A DNA stretch of 15,542 nucleotides from JAFGJQ01 sp052034525 (GTDB taxonomy: Bacteria > Planctomycetota > Phycisphaerae > UBA1845): positions 1 through 15,542 of the forward strand of contig JBPOIK010000210.1 of NCBI GenBank assembly GCA_052034525.1, in the 5' to 3' direction. Every line of letters begins with the position of its first letter. Position 1 is the stretch's first letter. This document shows positions 1-7,551 of the stretch, one piece after another. The notes under the pieces are model-generated. The model was not told the origin of the DNA, made no database searches, and saw nothing but the letters and a program-made list of their open reading frames with translations. Position numbers and translations under genes: made by a program.

Positions 1-1128
1 GTGGAGTCCGAGGAGGGCCCGGCCGCTCGCAACGGCTCCAAGCGGATCGACAAGTTTTTCAAGACGGTCAACAAGATGAAGGCCTCAGACCTTCATCTGA
101 AGGCGGACTCGCGGGCCCGGATTCGCGTGGGCGGGCACATCAAGTCGATCAAGGGCGGTCCGCTGGCCAACGACGAAATCGAGACCATGATTTTTGAAAT
201 CATGACTCCCGAGCAGATTGAGATCTACAAGCGCAAGGGGTCGATGGACTTCGCCTACCAGTACGGTGAGGCAGCCCGCTTCCGTATCAACGTATTCCGG
301 CAGCGAAGCAAGACGTCGGTGGCCGCCCGTCGAATTCCCTTTGATATCCTGGATTACGATGCGTTGCATCTGCCGAAATCCCTCTCTACCATCGCCGATC
401 TGCACCAGGGTCTGGTGCTGGTTTCGGGAATCACCGGCAGCGGGAAGAGCACCACGATCGCCGCGATGATCGAGCAGATCAACCAGACGCGCGCGTGCCA
501 CATCGTGACGATTGAAGACCCGATCGAGTTCATGTACACGGACAAGAAGGCGTTCATCAACCAGCGGGAGATCGGGCTGGACGTGGACAACTTCCACGAC
601 GCGCTGAAGTACCTGATGCGTGAGGATCCGGACGTGGTCCTGATCGGGGAAATGCGTGACGAGGAAACTTTTTCAGCGGCACTTCAGGCGGCGGAGTCGG
701 GTCACCTGGTGTTCGGGACGGTGCACGCCTCGGGAACATCCAGCACGATCACGCGTGTCCTGGAGCTGTTTCCGGAGGACGCGCGGGACCTGGTGCGCAG
801 CTCGCTGGTGTTCAATCTTCAGGCGATCATCTGCCTGAAGCTGCTGCCCGGGTTGCGGCCGAGCATTCCGCGGATACCGGCCGTGGAGATCATGATCGCC
901 AACAGCACGGTGCGGAAACTGATCTCGGAGAAGCGTGACAACGACATCCAGGGGGTCATTCGGAATTCGTACAACGAGGGGATGATCGACTTCGGGGAGT
1001 ATCTGCGCAAGCTGGTGGTGGAGGAGTACATTTCGTCGAAGACGGCGTACTCGGTTGCCCCCAATCCGGATGAGTTGCGGATGCGGCTCAAAGGGATTAG
1101 CGTTTCGGGTGGTGGCATCATCGGGTAA
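1..1128 (+). CDS. pilT: PilT-family type IV pilus motor ATPase
   Basis: A hexameric ATPase of the PilT/PilU branch of the secretion ATPase superfamily, which in pilus systems drives filament retraction from the cytoplasmic face of the membrane. The 375-residue product has the N-terminal PAS-like domain (about 15-115) and a complete catalytic core: Walker A GITGSGKST (143-151), Asp box IEDPIEFMY (171-179), Walker B VVLIGEMRDEE (212-222) and His box TVHASG (240-245). VIRNSYNEGM (329-338) sits where PilT proteins carry the AIRNLIRE retraction motif and is a diverged version of it. Its length fits the family (about 340-375). The frame opens with GTG at the first base of the window, so the true start could lie upstream. 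A 121-base gap separates it from a degenerate relative. No pilin or PilC-type platform gene is in the window, so a role in twitching is not shown. The family call is secure; PilT versus PilU is not resolved. Confidence 0.9.
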   Translation: MESEEGPAARNGSKRIDKFFKTVNKMKASDLHLKADSRARIRVGGHIKSIKGGPLANDEIETMIFEIMTPEQIEIYKRKGSMDFAYQYGEAARFRINVFRQRSKTSVAARRIPFDILDYDALHLPKSLSTIADLHQGLVLVSGITGSGKSTTIAAMIEQINQTRACHIVTIEDPIEFMYTDKKAFINQREIGLDVDNFHDALKYLMREDPDVVLIGEMRDEETFSAALQAAESGHLVFGTVHASGTSSTITRVLELFPEDARDLVRSSLVFNLQAIICLKLLPGLRPSIPRIPAVEIMIANSTVRKLISEKRDNDIQGVIRNSYNEGMIDFGEYLRKLVVEEYISSKTAYSVAPNPDELRMRLKGISVSGGGIIG

Positions 1129-1186
1129 GACCGGGTACGCTGTGCCGATCCGGGGCGGACCGACCTGACGGGGACGGCGTGCCCGG

Positions 1187-1210
1187 GCGGGTCTGGTGCG
1201 GTCGACCCGC
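1187..1210 (+). other. Inverted repeat in the PilT to pseudo-ATPase gap
   Basis: A perfect 7-base inverted repeat, GCGGGTC (1187-1193) and GACCCGC (1204-1210), with a 10-base loop. It lies in the 121-base gap between two co-directional genes. No T-run follows (only TTT at 1217-1219), so it is not a convincing intrinsic terminator. It could be an RNA processing or pausing hairpin, or chance in GC-rich DNA. Confidence 0.25.
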
Positions 1211-1249
1211 GAACGCGTTTCTGGAATCCTGCGAGCCGAGTAGGAAACA

Positions 1250-2935
1250 ATGCAAAACAGCATGGCCTTGCTGGCCCAGTTTTCATCGATTCATCCGGGA
1301 TACGTCAACTACGTCAAGATCGCCGTCGTGCTCGTGTTGTTCGTGTTATGGTGTTACCTCTGCCAGTGGGTGGACCGTGATACGGATGTGGTCAAGACCA
1401 AGCGCGAGCGGTGGAACCTGATTGTGCTGACGGGAGGCATCGCCGGGTTGCTGGTGCTGCTGCTGCCGCCCTGGTCCGGCGCGAGTTATTTCATCGGCCT
1501 GTCTTTCTGGATCGTGCTGGCGGGGGCCTCGGCCCTGGCATACGTTTTCCACCGGAACGGCCGGGTCGTCCCGGACGCGCGCGTTCTGACCTGGAATCAT
1601 TTCAAGGGCCTGATGGCCCGGGTCAAGGGGGACAAGGAGTCGGCCAAATCGGACAAGGGGCTGCGAATCCAACTGGCGGACTTCGAAGGCAAGACGGTTC
1701 GTCAGCCGGAGGATCTGCAGGAGCGTCAATCGTTTGATGCGGTGCAGGATTTCGTGTTTGACGTTCTGTGGCGTCGCTCGAGCATTGCCGATGTCCTGCT
1801 CACGCCGGAGCGAACCCGGGTGTTTTTCAAGATCGACGGGGTGGTGGCCGAGCAGCCGCAGCAGGCGGCTCCGCCCGACCACGGCGATCGGCTTCTGCGG
1901 TATCTCAAGCGCCTGGCCGGGCTGAATCCGGACGAGCGGCGGCGGCCGCAGAAGGGCCGTCTGAAGGCCGGCCTGCTGGGGGATGTGGACCTGGGATTCC
2001 TTGAGGTCCAGACGTCGGGATCGACGCAGGGCGAGCGGCTCCGGCTGCGGGTACAGACCAGCGCGCAGTTGCTTCGGCTGGGGGATCTGGGCCTGGCGCC
2101 TCCACGGGCGGAGATCGTCAAGGAACTGATCAAGGCGCCGCACGGGGTGATGTTGTTCAGCGGGCCGCCGGAGTCCGGAGTGACCACCACGCAGTACGCG
2201 GTGCTTCGAGAGCACGATGCCTTCATGCAGAACATCTATACGCTGGAGCGCCGCCCCCTGCTGGAGCTCGATAACATCACGCAGCACACGTACAAGGGGG
2301 AAGGGGAAGAGGGGGTGAGTTACGCCCGGATGCTGCAGACGGTTCTTCGCCGGGAGCCGGACATCACGATGGTGGGCGAATGCGCGGACCGCGACAGCGC
2401 TCAGATCGCGGCGAACGCGGCGGACGAGAAGAAGCTCTATGTGGGGCTGGAGGCTCGCAGTGCGATCGATGCGCTGGCCCGGTTCATGGCGTTGGTGGAG
2501 GACAACAAGCTGCTGGCGGAGGTGATGGTGGGATCGGTGAGCCAGCGTCTGGTCCGCAAGCTGTGTCCGGCATGTCGGGTGGGATACCGTCCGGACCCGG
2601 TCAAGCTCAAGAAGCTGAACCTGCCGGTGGAGAAGATCGAGACCTTCTATTCGCCCCCCAGCGAGCCGGTGTACGACAAAAAGGGGCGGGAGATCATCTG
2701 CCAGACCTGCCAGGGCAGCGGATATGTCGGTCGGACGGGCGTTTTCGAAGTTCTGCGGATTGACGAGAACATCCGGGCGATGATTGCCGACAACGCGCCG
2801 CTCAAGCTGATCAAGGCGCAGTCGCGCAAGGCCCGGATGCATTATATGATGGAAGAGGGGTTGCTGAAGGTGATCGAGGGAGTCACCAGCATGGACGAGG
2901 TTCTGCGCGGCTTGCGCGACGAGGCGGGCAAGTAG
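1250..2935 (+). CDS. Membrane-anchored GspE/PilB-like protein, probable pseudo-ATPase
   Basis: A 561-residue relative of the type II secretion/type IV pilus assembly ATPases GspE/PilB. Three predicted membrane helices (about 21-37, 55-72, 80-100) replace the usual soluble N-terminal domain; the basic loop after helix 1 and the positive-inside rule put the ATPase-like part in the cytoplasm. An N2-like domain (about 165-272) and the C-terminal core follow. The core is degenerate: the Walker A position reads GPPESGVTT (305-313) with Val311 (codon GTG, 2180-2182) for the essential lysine; the Asp box is TLERRPL (331-337); the His box is GLEARSA (399-405). The Walker B stretch PDITMVGE (370-377) and the zinc cysteines C439/C442 and C484/C487 remain. 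ATP hydrolysis is therefore unlikely and a structural or regulatory role is inferred. AGGA (1242-1245) supports the ATG at 1250. It may pair with the intact PilT-like ATPase upstream. Confidence 0.85.
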   Translation: MQNSMALLAQFSSIHPGYVNYVKIAVVLVLFVLWCYLCQWVDRDTDVVKTKRERWNLIVLTGGIAGLLVLLLPPWSGASYFIGLSFWIVLAGASALAYVFHRNGRVVPDARVLTWNHFKGLMARVKGDKESAKSDKGLRIQLADFEGKTVRQPEDLQERQSFDAVQDFVFDVLWRRSSIADVLLTPERTRVFFKIDGVVAEQPQQAAPPDHGDRLLRYLKRLAGLNPDERRRPQKGRLKAGLLGDVDLGFLEVQTSGSTQGERLRLRVQTSAQLLRLGDLGLAPPRAEIVKELIKAPHGVMLFSGPPESGVTTTQYAVLREHDAFMQNIYTLERRPLLELDNITQHTYKGEGEEGVSYARMLQTVLRREPDITMVGECADRDSAQIAANAADEKKLYVGLEARSAIDALARFMALVEDNKLLAEVMVGSVSQRLVRKLCPACRVGYRPDPVKLKKLNLPVEKIETFYSPPSEPVYDKKGREIICQTCQGSGYVGRTGVFEVLRIDENIRAMIADNAPLKLIKAQSRKARMHYMMEEGLLKVIEGVTSMDEVLRGLRDEAGK

Positions 2936-2950
2936 ATCGGGAGCGAGTTT

Positions 2951-4693
2951 ATGGCGGTTTCGCTGTTCGTTATCGCGCTGATCGGGGCGATCGCGTTCTT
3001 CCAGTCGATCCAGGGCCTGTTCAGCTCTCTGATCATGTGCGTCATTACGGTGCTGAGTCTGGCTGTGGCCTTTGCGCTGCACGAATACGTGGCCCTGGAA
3101 TGGTTGATCCAGTGGAAGCCGGATTTCGCCCTTCCGTTGTCGCTGGCCATCTGCTTCGTGGTACCGCTGGTCGTGTTGCGCCTGGCTCTGGATGCCATGG
3201 TGCGGCGGAGTTGCCTGCTGCCCAGCATTGTGGACCGGGTGGGGGGCGTGGCCTTCGGGCTGGTCACCGCCCTGTGCATCATGGGCGTCGTGGGGGTGGC
3301 TCTGCAGATGTTGCCCTTCGGCGAGCCGTTTCTGGGGTTCCGGCAGATCGATGTCAAGAACGAAAAGTACGACCTGAAGGCGGAGCCGAATGGTCTGCTG
3401 TTTTCGCCGGATCGTTTTGCGGTGGGGCTGGCCTCGCTCTTTTCCAGCGGCGTTTTCAGCGGCGAGCGTGAATGGCGGCTGGACCACCCGGATTACGTGG
3501 CCGAGGTCGGATGGAACCAGACCGTTCCGCGCGATGTCCGCTGCCTGGCGCCTCGAGACGGGATCCAGTTCCTGTCGATGTCCCGCGAAAACTACGTGTA
3601 TCGGATAACATCGGACGTGGATTCGGGGACGGGACGGCCCACCCACGGGAAGCCGGAGCCGGATCTGACTTTCGGCAAGGGCGGCAGAGAGTTCTGGGCG
3701 GTCAAGTTCAAACCGACCAGCGATGCCCAGGACGAGGATGGCAAGCAACGTTTTTCGCTGCACCAGATCCGGCTGGTGGGACGGGATCGGTTCGGGGTGA
3801 TGAATCAGTTTCACCCGATCGCCGTACTGGACACGAAGGAATTCAACCGGTTCATCATCGGGCGGGAAGAATACGGGAAAACGAAATGGGCGGCCAGCGA
3901 CCTGTACGCGCCCGCTTCCGACGGCTCGATCTCCGTGCTGTTTGAGCTGCCCGCGGTGGGAGCGGTCGCCAAGGGACAGGCGTTTGAGCCGGTCTTCCTG
4001 GAGTACAAGATGGGCGCGCGGGCGGCCGTGAAGGTGACCTCCGAGGCACCCCTGCCGGTCGCCTCGGAGGAGGCGCCGCCGTCGCCGTCCGGCCAGGGTG
4101 GCACCGGCCAGCCCCGTCCGGAGACGCGCGGACGGACGCATGGCGCGGATCTGACGGAGGCGTCCTTTGACAACGGGCTGCCTCATGCCGGCGTGCATTT
4201 CACCTCGGTTGCCGACGCGGAAATGCGCGACGGAGAGTTGATCAGCGGACACGTCATCAGCACGCTGGAGACTTCCGGGGCCGGCGAGCCCCTGCGGCGG
4301 CTGCAGGTGCCCGAGGGCAAAGCGCTGCTGCGGCTGGACGTGGTGAATCTGCGAGCGGGCAGTCTGCTCGGGCGAGCCAAGAGCTTCGCCGTCAAGACGG
4401 TGAGAAACTACCTGGTGACGGATGATTCCGGCACGCAATACAAAATCTGCGGACAGATAGCCGTGGCCGACGTGGGGGGCCAGCGGATCATGGAGGTCCA
4501 GTATTTTCCCGAGGTCATCGGGTCGCTCGGCGGTGTGCGGGATTTTCAGCGGATCAAAGACCGGAACCTTCAGGGAAATTACGAGCTGTACTTCCTCTTC
4601 GTGGTGGACTCCGGCAGGAGAATCACTCGATTCAGCACGGCCGGCGAGGCGGGAGGCGTGGACATCAGCGACCTGAACCTGGTCGCTCCGTGA
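2951..4693 (+). CDS. CvpA-like membrane protein with large C-terminal region
   Basis: A 580-residue protein not recognised as a whole. Residues 1-120 form four predicted membrane helices (about 2-19, 24-44, 60-82, 98-120). The segment DRVGGVAFGLVTALCIMGV (95-113) resembles the last helix of CvpA-family proteins (colicin V production family). Arginines between helices 3 and 4 (77, 85, 86, 96) suggest that this loop is cytoplasmic, so the remaining 460 residues should lie outside the cytoplasm. These look like two beta-rich modules (about 135-365 and 400-580) joined by a Pro/Gly/Ser-rich linker (about 365-398). Both end in a pattern like the DUF4352-type fold (LFELPAVG at 330-337; LYFLFVVDSG in the second), a weak resemblance only. 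GGGAG at 2939-2943 supports the start. The gene lies 15 bases after the pseudo-ATPase gene, so the two are almost certainly co-transcribed. Confidence 0.7.
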   Translation: MAVSLFVIALIGAIAFFQSIQGLFSSLIMCVITVLSLAVAFALHEYVALEWLIQWKPDFALPLSLAICFVVPLVVLRLALDAMVRRSCLLPSIVDRVGGVAFGLVTALCIMGVVGVALQMLPFGEPFLGFRQIDVKNEKYDLKAEPNGLLFSPDRFAVGLASLFSSGVFSGEREWRLDHPDYVAEVGWNQTVPRDVRCLAPRDGIQFLSMSRENYVYRITSDVDSGTGRPTHGKPEPDLTFGKGGREFWAVKFKPTSDAQDEDGKQRFSLHQIRLVGRDRFGVMNQFHPIAVLDTKEFNRFIIGREEYGKTKWAASDLYAPASDGSISVLFELPAVGAVAKGQAFEPVFLEYKMGARAAVKVTSEAPLPVASEEAPPSPSGQGGTGQPRPETRGRTHGADLTEASFDNGLPHAGVHFTSVADAEMRDGELISGHVISTLETSGAGEPLRRLQVPEGKALLRLDVVNLRAGSLLGRAKSFAVKTVRNYLVTDDSGTQYKICGQIAVADVGGQRIMEVQYFPEVIGSLGGVRDFQRIKDRNLQGNYELYFLFVVDSGRRITRFSTAGEAGGVDISDLNLVAP

Positions 4694-4720
4694 TCGCGGC
4701 GGGAACCGAACCCGCCGTGA
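4694..4720 (+). terminator. Strong GC hairpin after the CvpA-like gene, no U-tract
   Basis: The bases immediately after the TGA at 4691-4693 form a 10-pair stem (4694-4703 with 4711-4720, one G-U pair) closing a 7-base AACCGAA loop. No T-run follows; the next bases lead straight to the start of the zinc-ribbon gene at 4730. It may be a partial terminator, a pause or an RNA-stability element setting different expression on either side. Calling it a terminator is tentative. Confidence 0.4.
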
Positions 4721-4729
4721 CTGAAAGCC

Positions 4730-5347
4730 ATGGCGATTCAATTTGCCTGTCCGGGTTGTCAGCAGCCCATTGAAGTGGACGACGAGTGGGCGCAGCGGCA
4801 GGTGGCCTGTCCGTACTGCCGGCGCACGATCACCGCTCCGGCAACGTCGACGATCGAACCGCTGACGCCTCCGACGGCCAAGCCGCTCGGGCGAATCGGG
4901 TTGGACGAGCGCACGGCGGAGGCCGCGTTTGGAGCGGCTCCCCCATCGGGTCCGCCCGGCACGGCGATTGCCGAGGGGAACCCGTATGCCGTCTGGGCCC
5001 TGGGGACGTCCATCTTCGCCGTTCTTTGCCTCTTTGGCATCTCGGCGATGATTCTGTCTCAGATATCCGGAACCGTCGCTCCGGACAGCACCTCGGAGGA
5101 GATACAGGAATCTTTCGCCGAGCTCCAGAAGCAGTGGGTGAGCGAAGCGCAGAAGGGCAAAATGCCGCCCGTCGTGGCGGTGCTGGGGCTGGGAACGTGC
5201 GCCACGGTGATGACCTGGACCGCCGGGCTGGTGCTGACGGTCCTGGCCCTTCGCCGACGGGCTCGCCGGCAGATGTCCATCGCCGCGCTGGTGATTACAC
5301 TGCTGCTCCCGCTGTACCTGTTCATCAGCACGATTGCGCGGTTCTGA
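4730..5347 (+). CDS. Zinc-ribbon membrane protein of unknown function
   Basis: A 205-residue protein with no assigned function. The N-terminus holds a probable zinc ribbon made of two CPxC knuckles, C7/C10 and C27/C30, of the kind often found at the front of planctomycete membrane and regulatory proteins. A Pro/Ala/Thr-rich linker (about 35-83) leads to three predicted membrane helices (about 86-112, 147-173, 182-201). The RRRARR cluster at 175-180 between helices 2 and 3 indicates a cytoplasmic loop. That places the zinc ribbon in the cytoplasm and the 113-146 segment outside. The ATG at 4730 follows a GAAAG stretch (4723-4727) and a strong hairpin. The gene could belong to the upstream pilus-ATPase-like group or be independent. 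Confidence 0.65.
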   Translation: MAIQFACPGCQQPIEVDDEWAQRQVACPYCRRTITAPATSTIEPLTPPTAKPLGRIGLDERTAEAAFGAAPPSGPPGTAIAEGNPYAVWALGTSIFAVLCLFGISAMILSQISGTVAPDSTSEEIQESFAELQKQWVSEAQKGKMPPVVAVLGLGTCATVMTWTAGLVLTVLALRRRARRQMSIAALVITLLLPLYLFISTIARF

Positions 5348-5389
5348 CCGGAGCGGCCGCGGGCGGCGGGGTTTCCGCAAGAAGGGAAC

Positions 5390-6892
5390 ATGCTCGTGAA
5401 AAGGGCCATGGATATCCTGCTCGATGAGATCCGGGACATCGGCCGCCTGCGATCCATCCAGGAACTGCTGGACTGGGACCAGCAGGTATGCATGCCGCCC
5501 AAGGGCGTGCACGCGCGGGCGGAGCAGGTCGGCCTGCTGGCCGGGCTCGTTCATGATCGTCTGACGTCGAAGCGGGTCGGCGACGCGCTGGCGGCCCTGG
5601 ACGCACCGACCGGCGATCCGGTGGTCGACACGAACGTGCGGGAGACGCGTCGCGCGTATGAACGGGCTGTGAAGGTCCCCGGCGATCTGGTTCGTCAGCT
5701 TGCGCAGACGTCAACCCGGGCGCACGAGGCATGGGAACGGGCGCGGCGCGAGGACGAGTTCGCGACGTTCGCGCCGTTTCTGGAGCGGCTGGTGGATTTG
5801 CGTCGTCGCGTGGCCGAGTGCATCGGGTACGACGGAGAGCCGTACGACGCGCTGCTGGACGAATATGAGCCGGGGATGAGCACGGCGCAGGTGGCGGAGC
5901 TGTTCGCGGCGCTGCGCCGCGGCCTGGTGCCCCTGGTGCAGGCGATTGCCGGCGCGGCTCGACGGCCGGACGCGTCCATCCTCCGACGCCGCTACCCGAT
6001 CGACGCGCAGCGAGAGCTGGTTCTGGCGATCAGCCGGGCGATGGGGTTTGATTTCGAGGCGGGCCGGCTGGACGTGTCCACGCATCCGTTCACCTCCGGC
6101 GCCTGTCCGGGTGACGTTCGCTTCACCACGCGGTACGACGAGCGTTTTCTGCCGTCGGCGCTGTTCGGCGCGATGCACGAAGTGGGGCACGGCCTGTACC
6201 AGCAGGGGCTCTCGACCGAGCACATGTTCACGCCGATGGGCGAGGCGGTTTCCCTGGGCATTCATGAATCGCAATCGCGACTCTGGGAGAACGTGGTGGG
6301 GCGTTCGGCCGCCTTCTGGCGCCACTGGTACGCGGGGGTTCGGAATCGTTTTCCCGAGGCGTTGAAAGACGTGGAGCCGCAGGAGTTCGTCGGGGCGGTC
6401 AATGCGGTGTCCGCGTCCTTCATCCGCGTGGAAGCGGACGAAGTCACGTACAATCTCCACATCATTCTCCGGTTCGAGCTGGAGCGTGAGATCTTCCAGG
6501 GCCGGCTGGCGGTGTCTGACGTTCCGCAGGCCTGGAACGCGAAGTGCACGGAACTGCTGGGGATCACGCCGCCGGATGACCGGCGCGGGTGTCTGCAGGA
6601 CATCCACTGGTCGATGGGGGCCTTCGGCTATTTCCCGACGTATGCTCTGGGCAACCTGTACGCCGCCCAGTTCCACGCGGCGGCCCGTCAGGCGATATCG
6701 GACCTGGACGATCGGATTGCCGCGGGAGACCTGGGTACGCTGCTGAGCTGGCTGCGCGCGAACATCCATCGCCACGGGCAGCGCTTCCGGGCCTCGGAGC
6801 TTGTCGAGAACGTCACCGGGCGACCGCTCGGGGTGGCGTCGTTCCTGGATTACGTGCGCGACAAGGTGGCGCCCTTCTACGGGCTGGACTGA
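5390..6892 (+). CDS. M32 family metallocarboxypeptidase (carboxypeptidase Taq type)
   Basis: A zinc-dependent cytoplasmic carboxypeptidase that removes C-terminal residues from peptides and typically forms homodimers. The 500-residue product has the usual family length and every family signature in order: HPF (232-234), DVRFT (242-246), the zinc motif HEVGH (263-267, ligands H263 and H267, catalytic E264), HESQ (292-295, third ligand E293), IRVEAD (345-350) and GCLQDIHW (400-407). No signal peptide or membrane segment is visible. AAGAAGGGA at 5379-5387 precedes the ATG at 5390; an in-frame ATG at 5408 with its own AAAAGGG is a possible alternative that would trim six residues. The 42-base gap to the zinc-ribbon gene allows co-transcription but implies no shared function. 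A general role in peptide turnover is likely. The gene is complete and appears intact. Confidence 0.94.
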   Translation: MLVKRAMDILLDEIRDIGRLRSIQELLDWDQQVCMPPKGVHARAEQVGLLAGLVHDRLTSKRVGDALAALDAPTGDPVVDTNVRETRRAYERAVKVPGDLVRQLAQTSTRAHEAWERARREDEFATFAPFLERLVDLRRRVAECIGYDGEPYDALLDEYEPGMSTAQVAELFAALRRGLVPLVQAIAGAARRPDASILRRRYPIDAQRELVLAISRAMGFDFEAGRLDVSTHPFTSGACPGDVRFTTRYDERFLPSALFGAMHEVGHGLYQQGLSTEHMFTPMGEAVSLGIHESQSRLWENVVGRSAAFWRHWYAGVRNRFPEALKDVEPQEFVGAVNAVSASFIRVEADEVTYNLHIILRFELEREIFQGRLAVSDVPQAWNAKCTELLGITPPDDRRGCLQDIHWSMGAFGYFPTYALGNLYAAQFHAAARQAISDLDDRIAAGDLGTLLSWLRANIHRHGQRFRASELVENVTGRPLGVASFLDYVRDKVAPFYGLD

Positions 6893-6921
6893 CGAACGGG
6901 GGCGGCGGCGGGCCGAGAGCG

Positions 6922-7551
6922 TCAGGTTGCGCGGCCGTAGGGACTCTGGTCAAACGGGCGATCGAAGCGCCGTTCGCCCAGCAGAGCCACGAACGGCGTT
7001 TTGGCCAGAATGGCCATATCCAGCCGGAAGCTGCAGTGCCGGACGTAGTACACGTCGTAACGGATGCGTTCGGTCCAGTCCGCGCCGCGGCTCATGGAGT
7101 TGACCTGGGCCAGTCCGGTGCAGCCCGGCCGCAGCAGCAATCGACGCCGCTGGGTCTCGTCGTAGGCCAAGGCCTGGCTGATCAGCCCGGGTCGCGGACC
7201 CACCAGCGACATGGTCCCGGCCAGCACGCTGAAGAGCTGGGGTAATTCGTCGATCTTGGTGCGTCGCAGCAGGCGGCCCAGCGGCGTGATGCCCGGGTGG
7301 GCCAGAGTGACGGTTTCCTTTTCGTCATGCCGATGATCCGCGTACATGGTGCGGAATTTGCGGATGCGGAACGGCCGGCCATGGCGACCGGCCCGCTGCT
7401 GCGTGAAGAACACCGGGCCCCGGCTGGTCAGCTTCACCAGCAGGGCGGCCGTCAGAAGAAGCGGCGACAGCACGACAATCAGCGACAGGGCGACCACCAC
7501 GTCAAACGCCCGTTTCCCGCCGCGGGTCCAGATGGTCCGTGAGACATGCAT
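6922..7551 (-). CDS. Minimal phosphoglycosyl transferase (bacterial sugar transferase)
   Basis: A monotopic phosphoglycosyl transferase that moves a sugar phosphate from a nucleotide sugar to a polyprenyl-phosphate carrier at the inner face of the membrane, the first membrane step of exopolysaccharide, O-antigen or glycoprotein glycan synthesis. The 209-residue product is the short PglC-like form without the extra N-terminal membrane helices of WcaJ/WbaP. It has the re-entrant helix with a Ser-Pro break (about 14-40, SP at 29-30), KFRTM (65-69), the catalytic Asp-Glu pair in DELPQL (D101, E102), VGPRP (117-121) and RPGCTGLAQV (141-150). The sugar substrate cannot be read from the sequence. 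Its ATG directly follows the TAG of rsgA, with no clear Shine-Dalgarno site, so expression probably relies on translational coupling. It converges with the M32 gene, 29 bases between stops. No other glycosyltransferase is in the window. Confidence 0.92.
   Translation of the reverse strand: MHVSRTIWTRGGKRAFDVVVALSLIVVLSPLLLTAALLVKLTSRGPVFFTQQRAGRHGRPFRIRKFRTMYADHRHDEKETVTLAHPGITPLGRLLRRTKIDELPQLFSVLAGTMSLVGPRPGLISQALAYDETQRRRLLLRPGCTGLAQVNSMSRGADWTERIRYDVYYVRHCSFRLDMAILAKTPFVALLGERRFDRPFDQSPYGRAT

Noticed and set aside
1346..5554. A 1402-codon open frame on the minus strand, antisense to three genes
   Set aside because: The product is dominated by His, Arg, Gln, Leu and Pro with no recognisable domain, and it lies opposite well-supported genes. 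Long antisense frames are expected from strong third-position GC bias.
6893..6921. Search for a shared terminator between the convergent M32 and sugar transferase genes
   Set aside because: The 29-base gap is G-rich with no inverted repeat or T-run that I can support.
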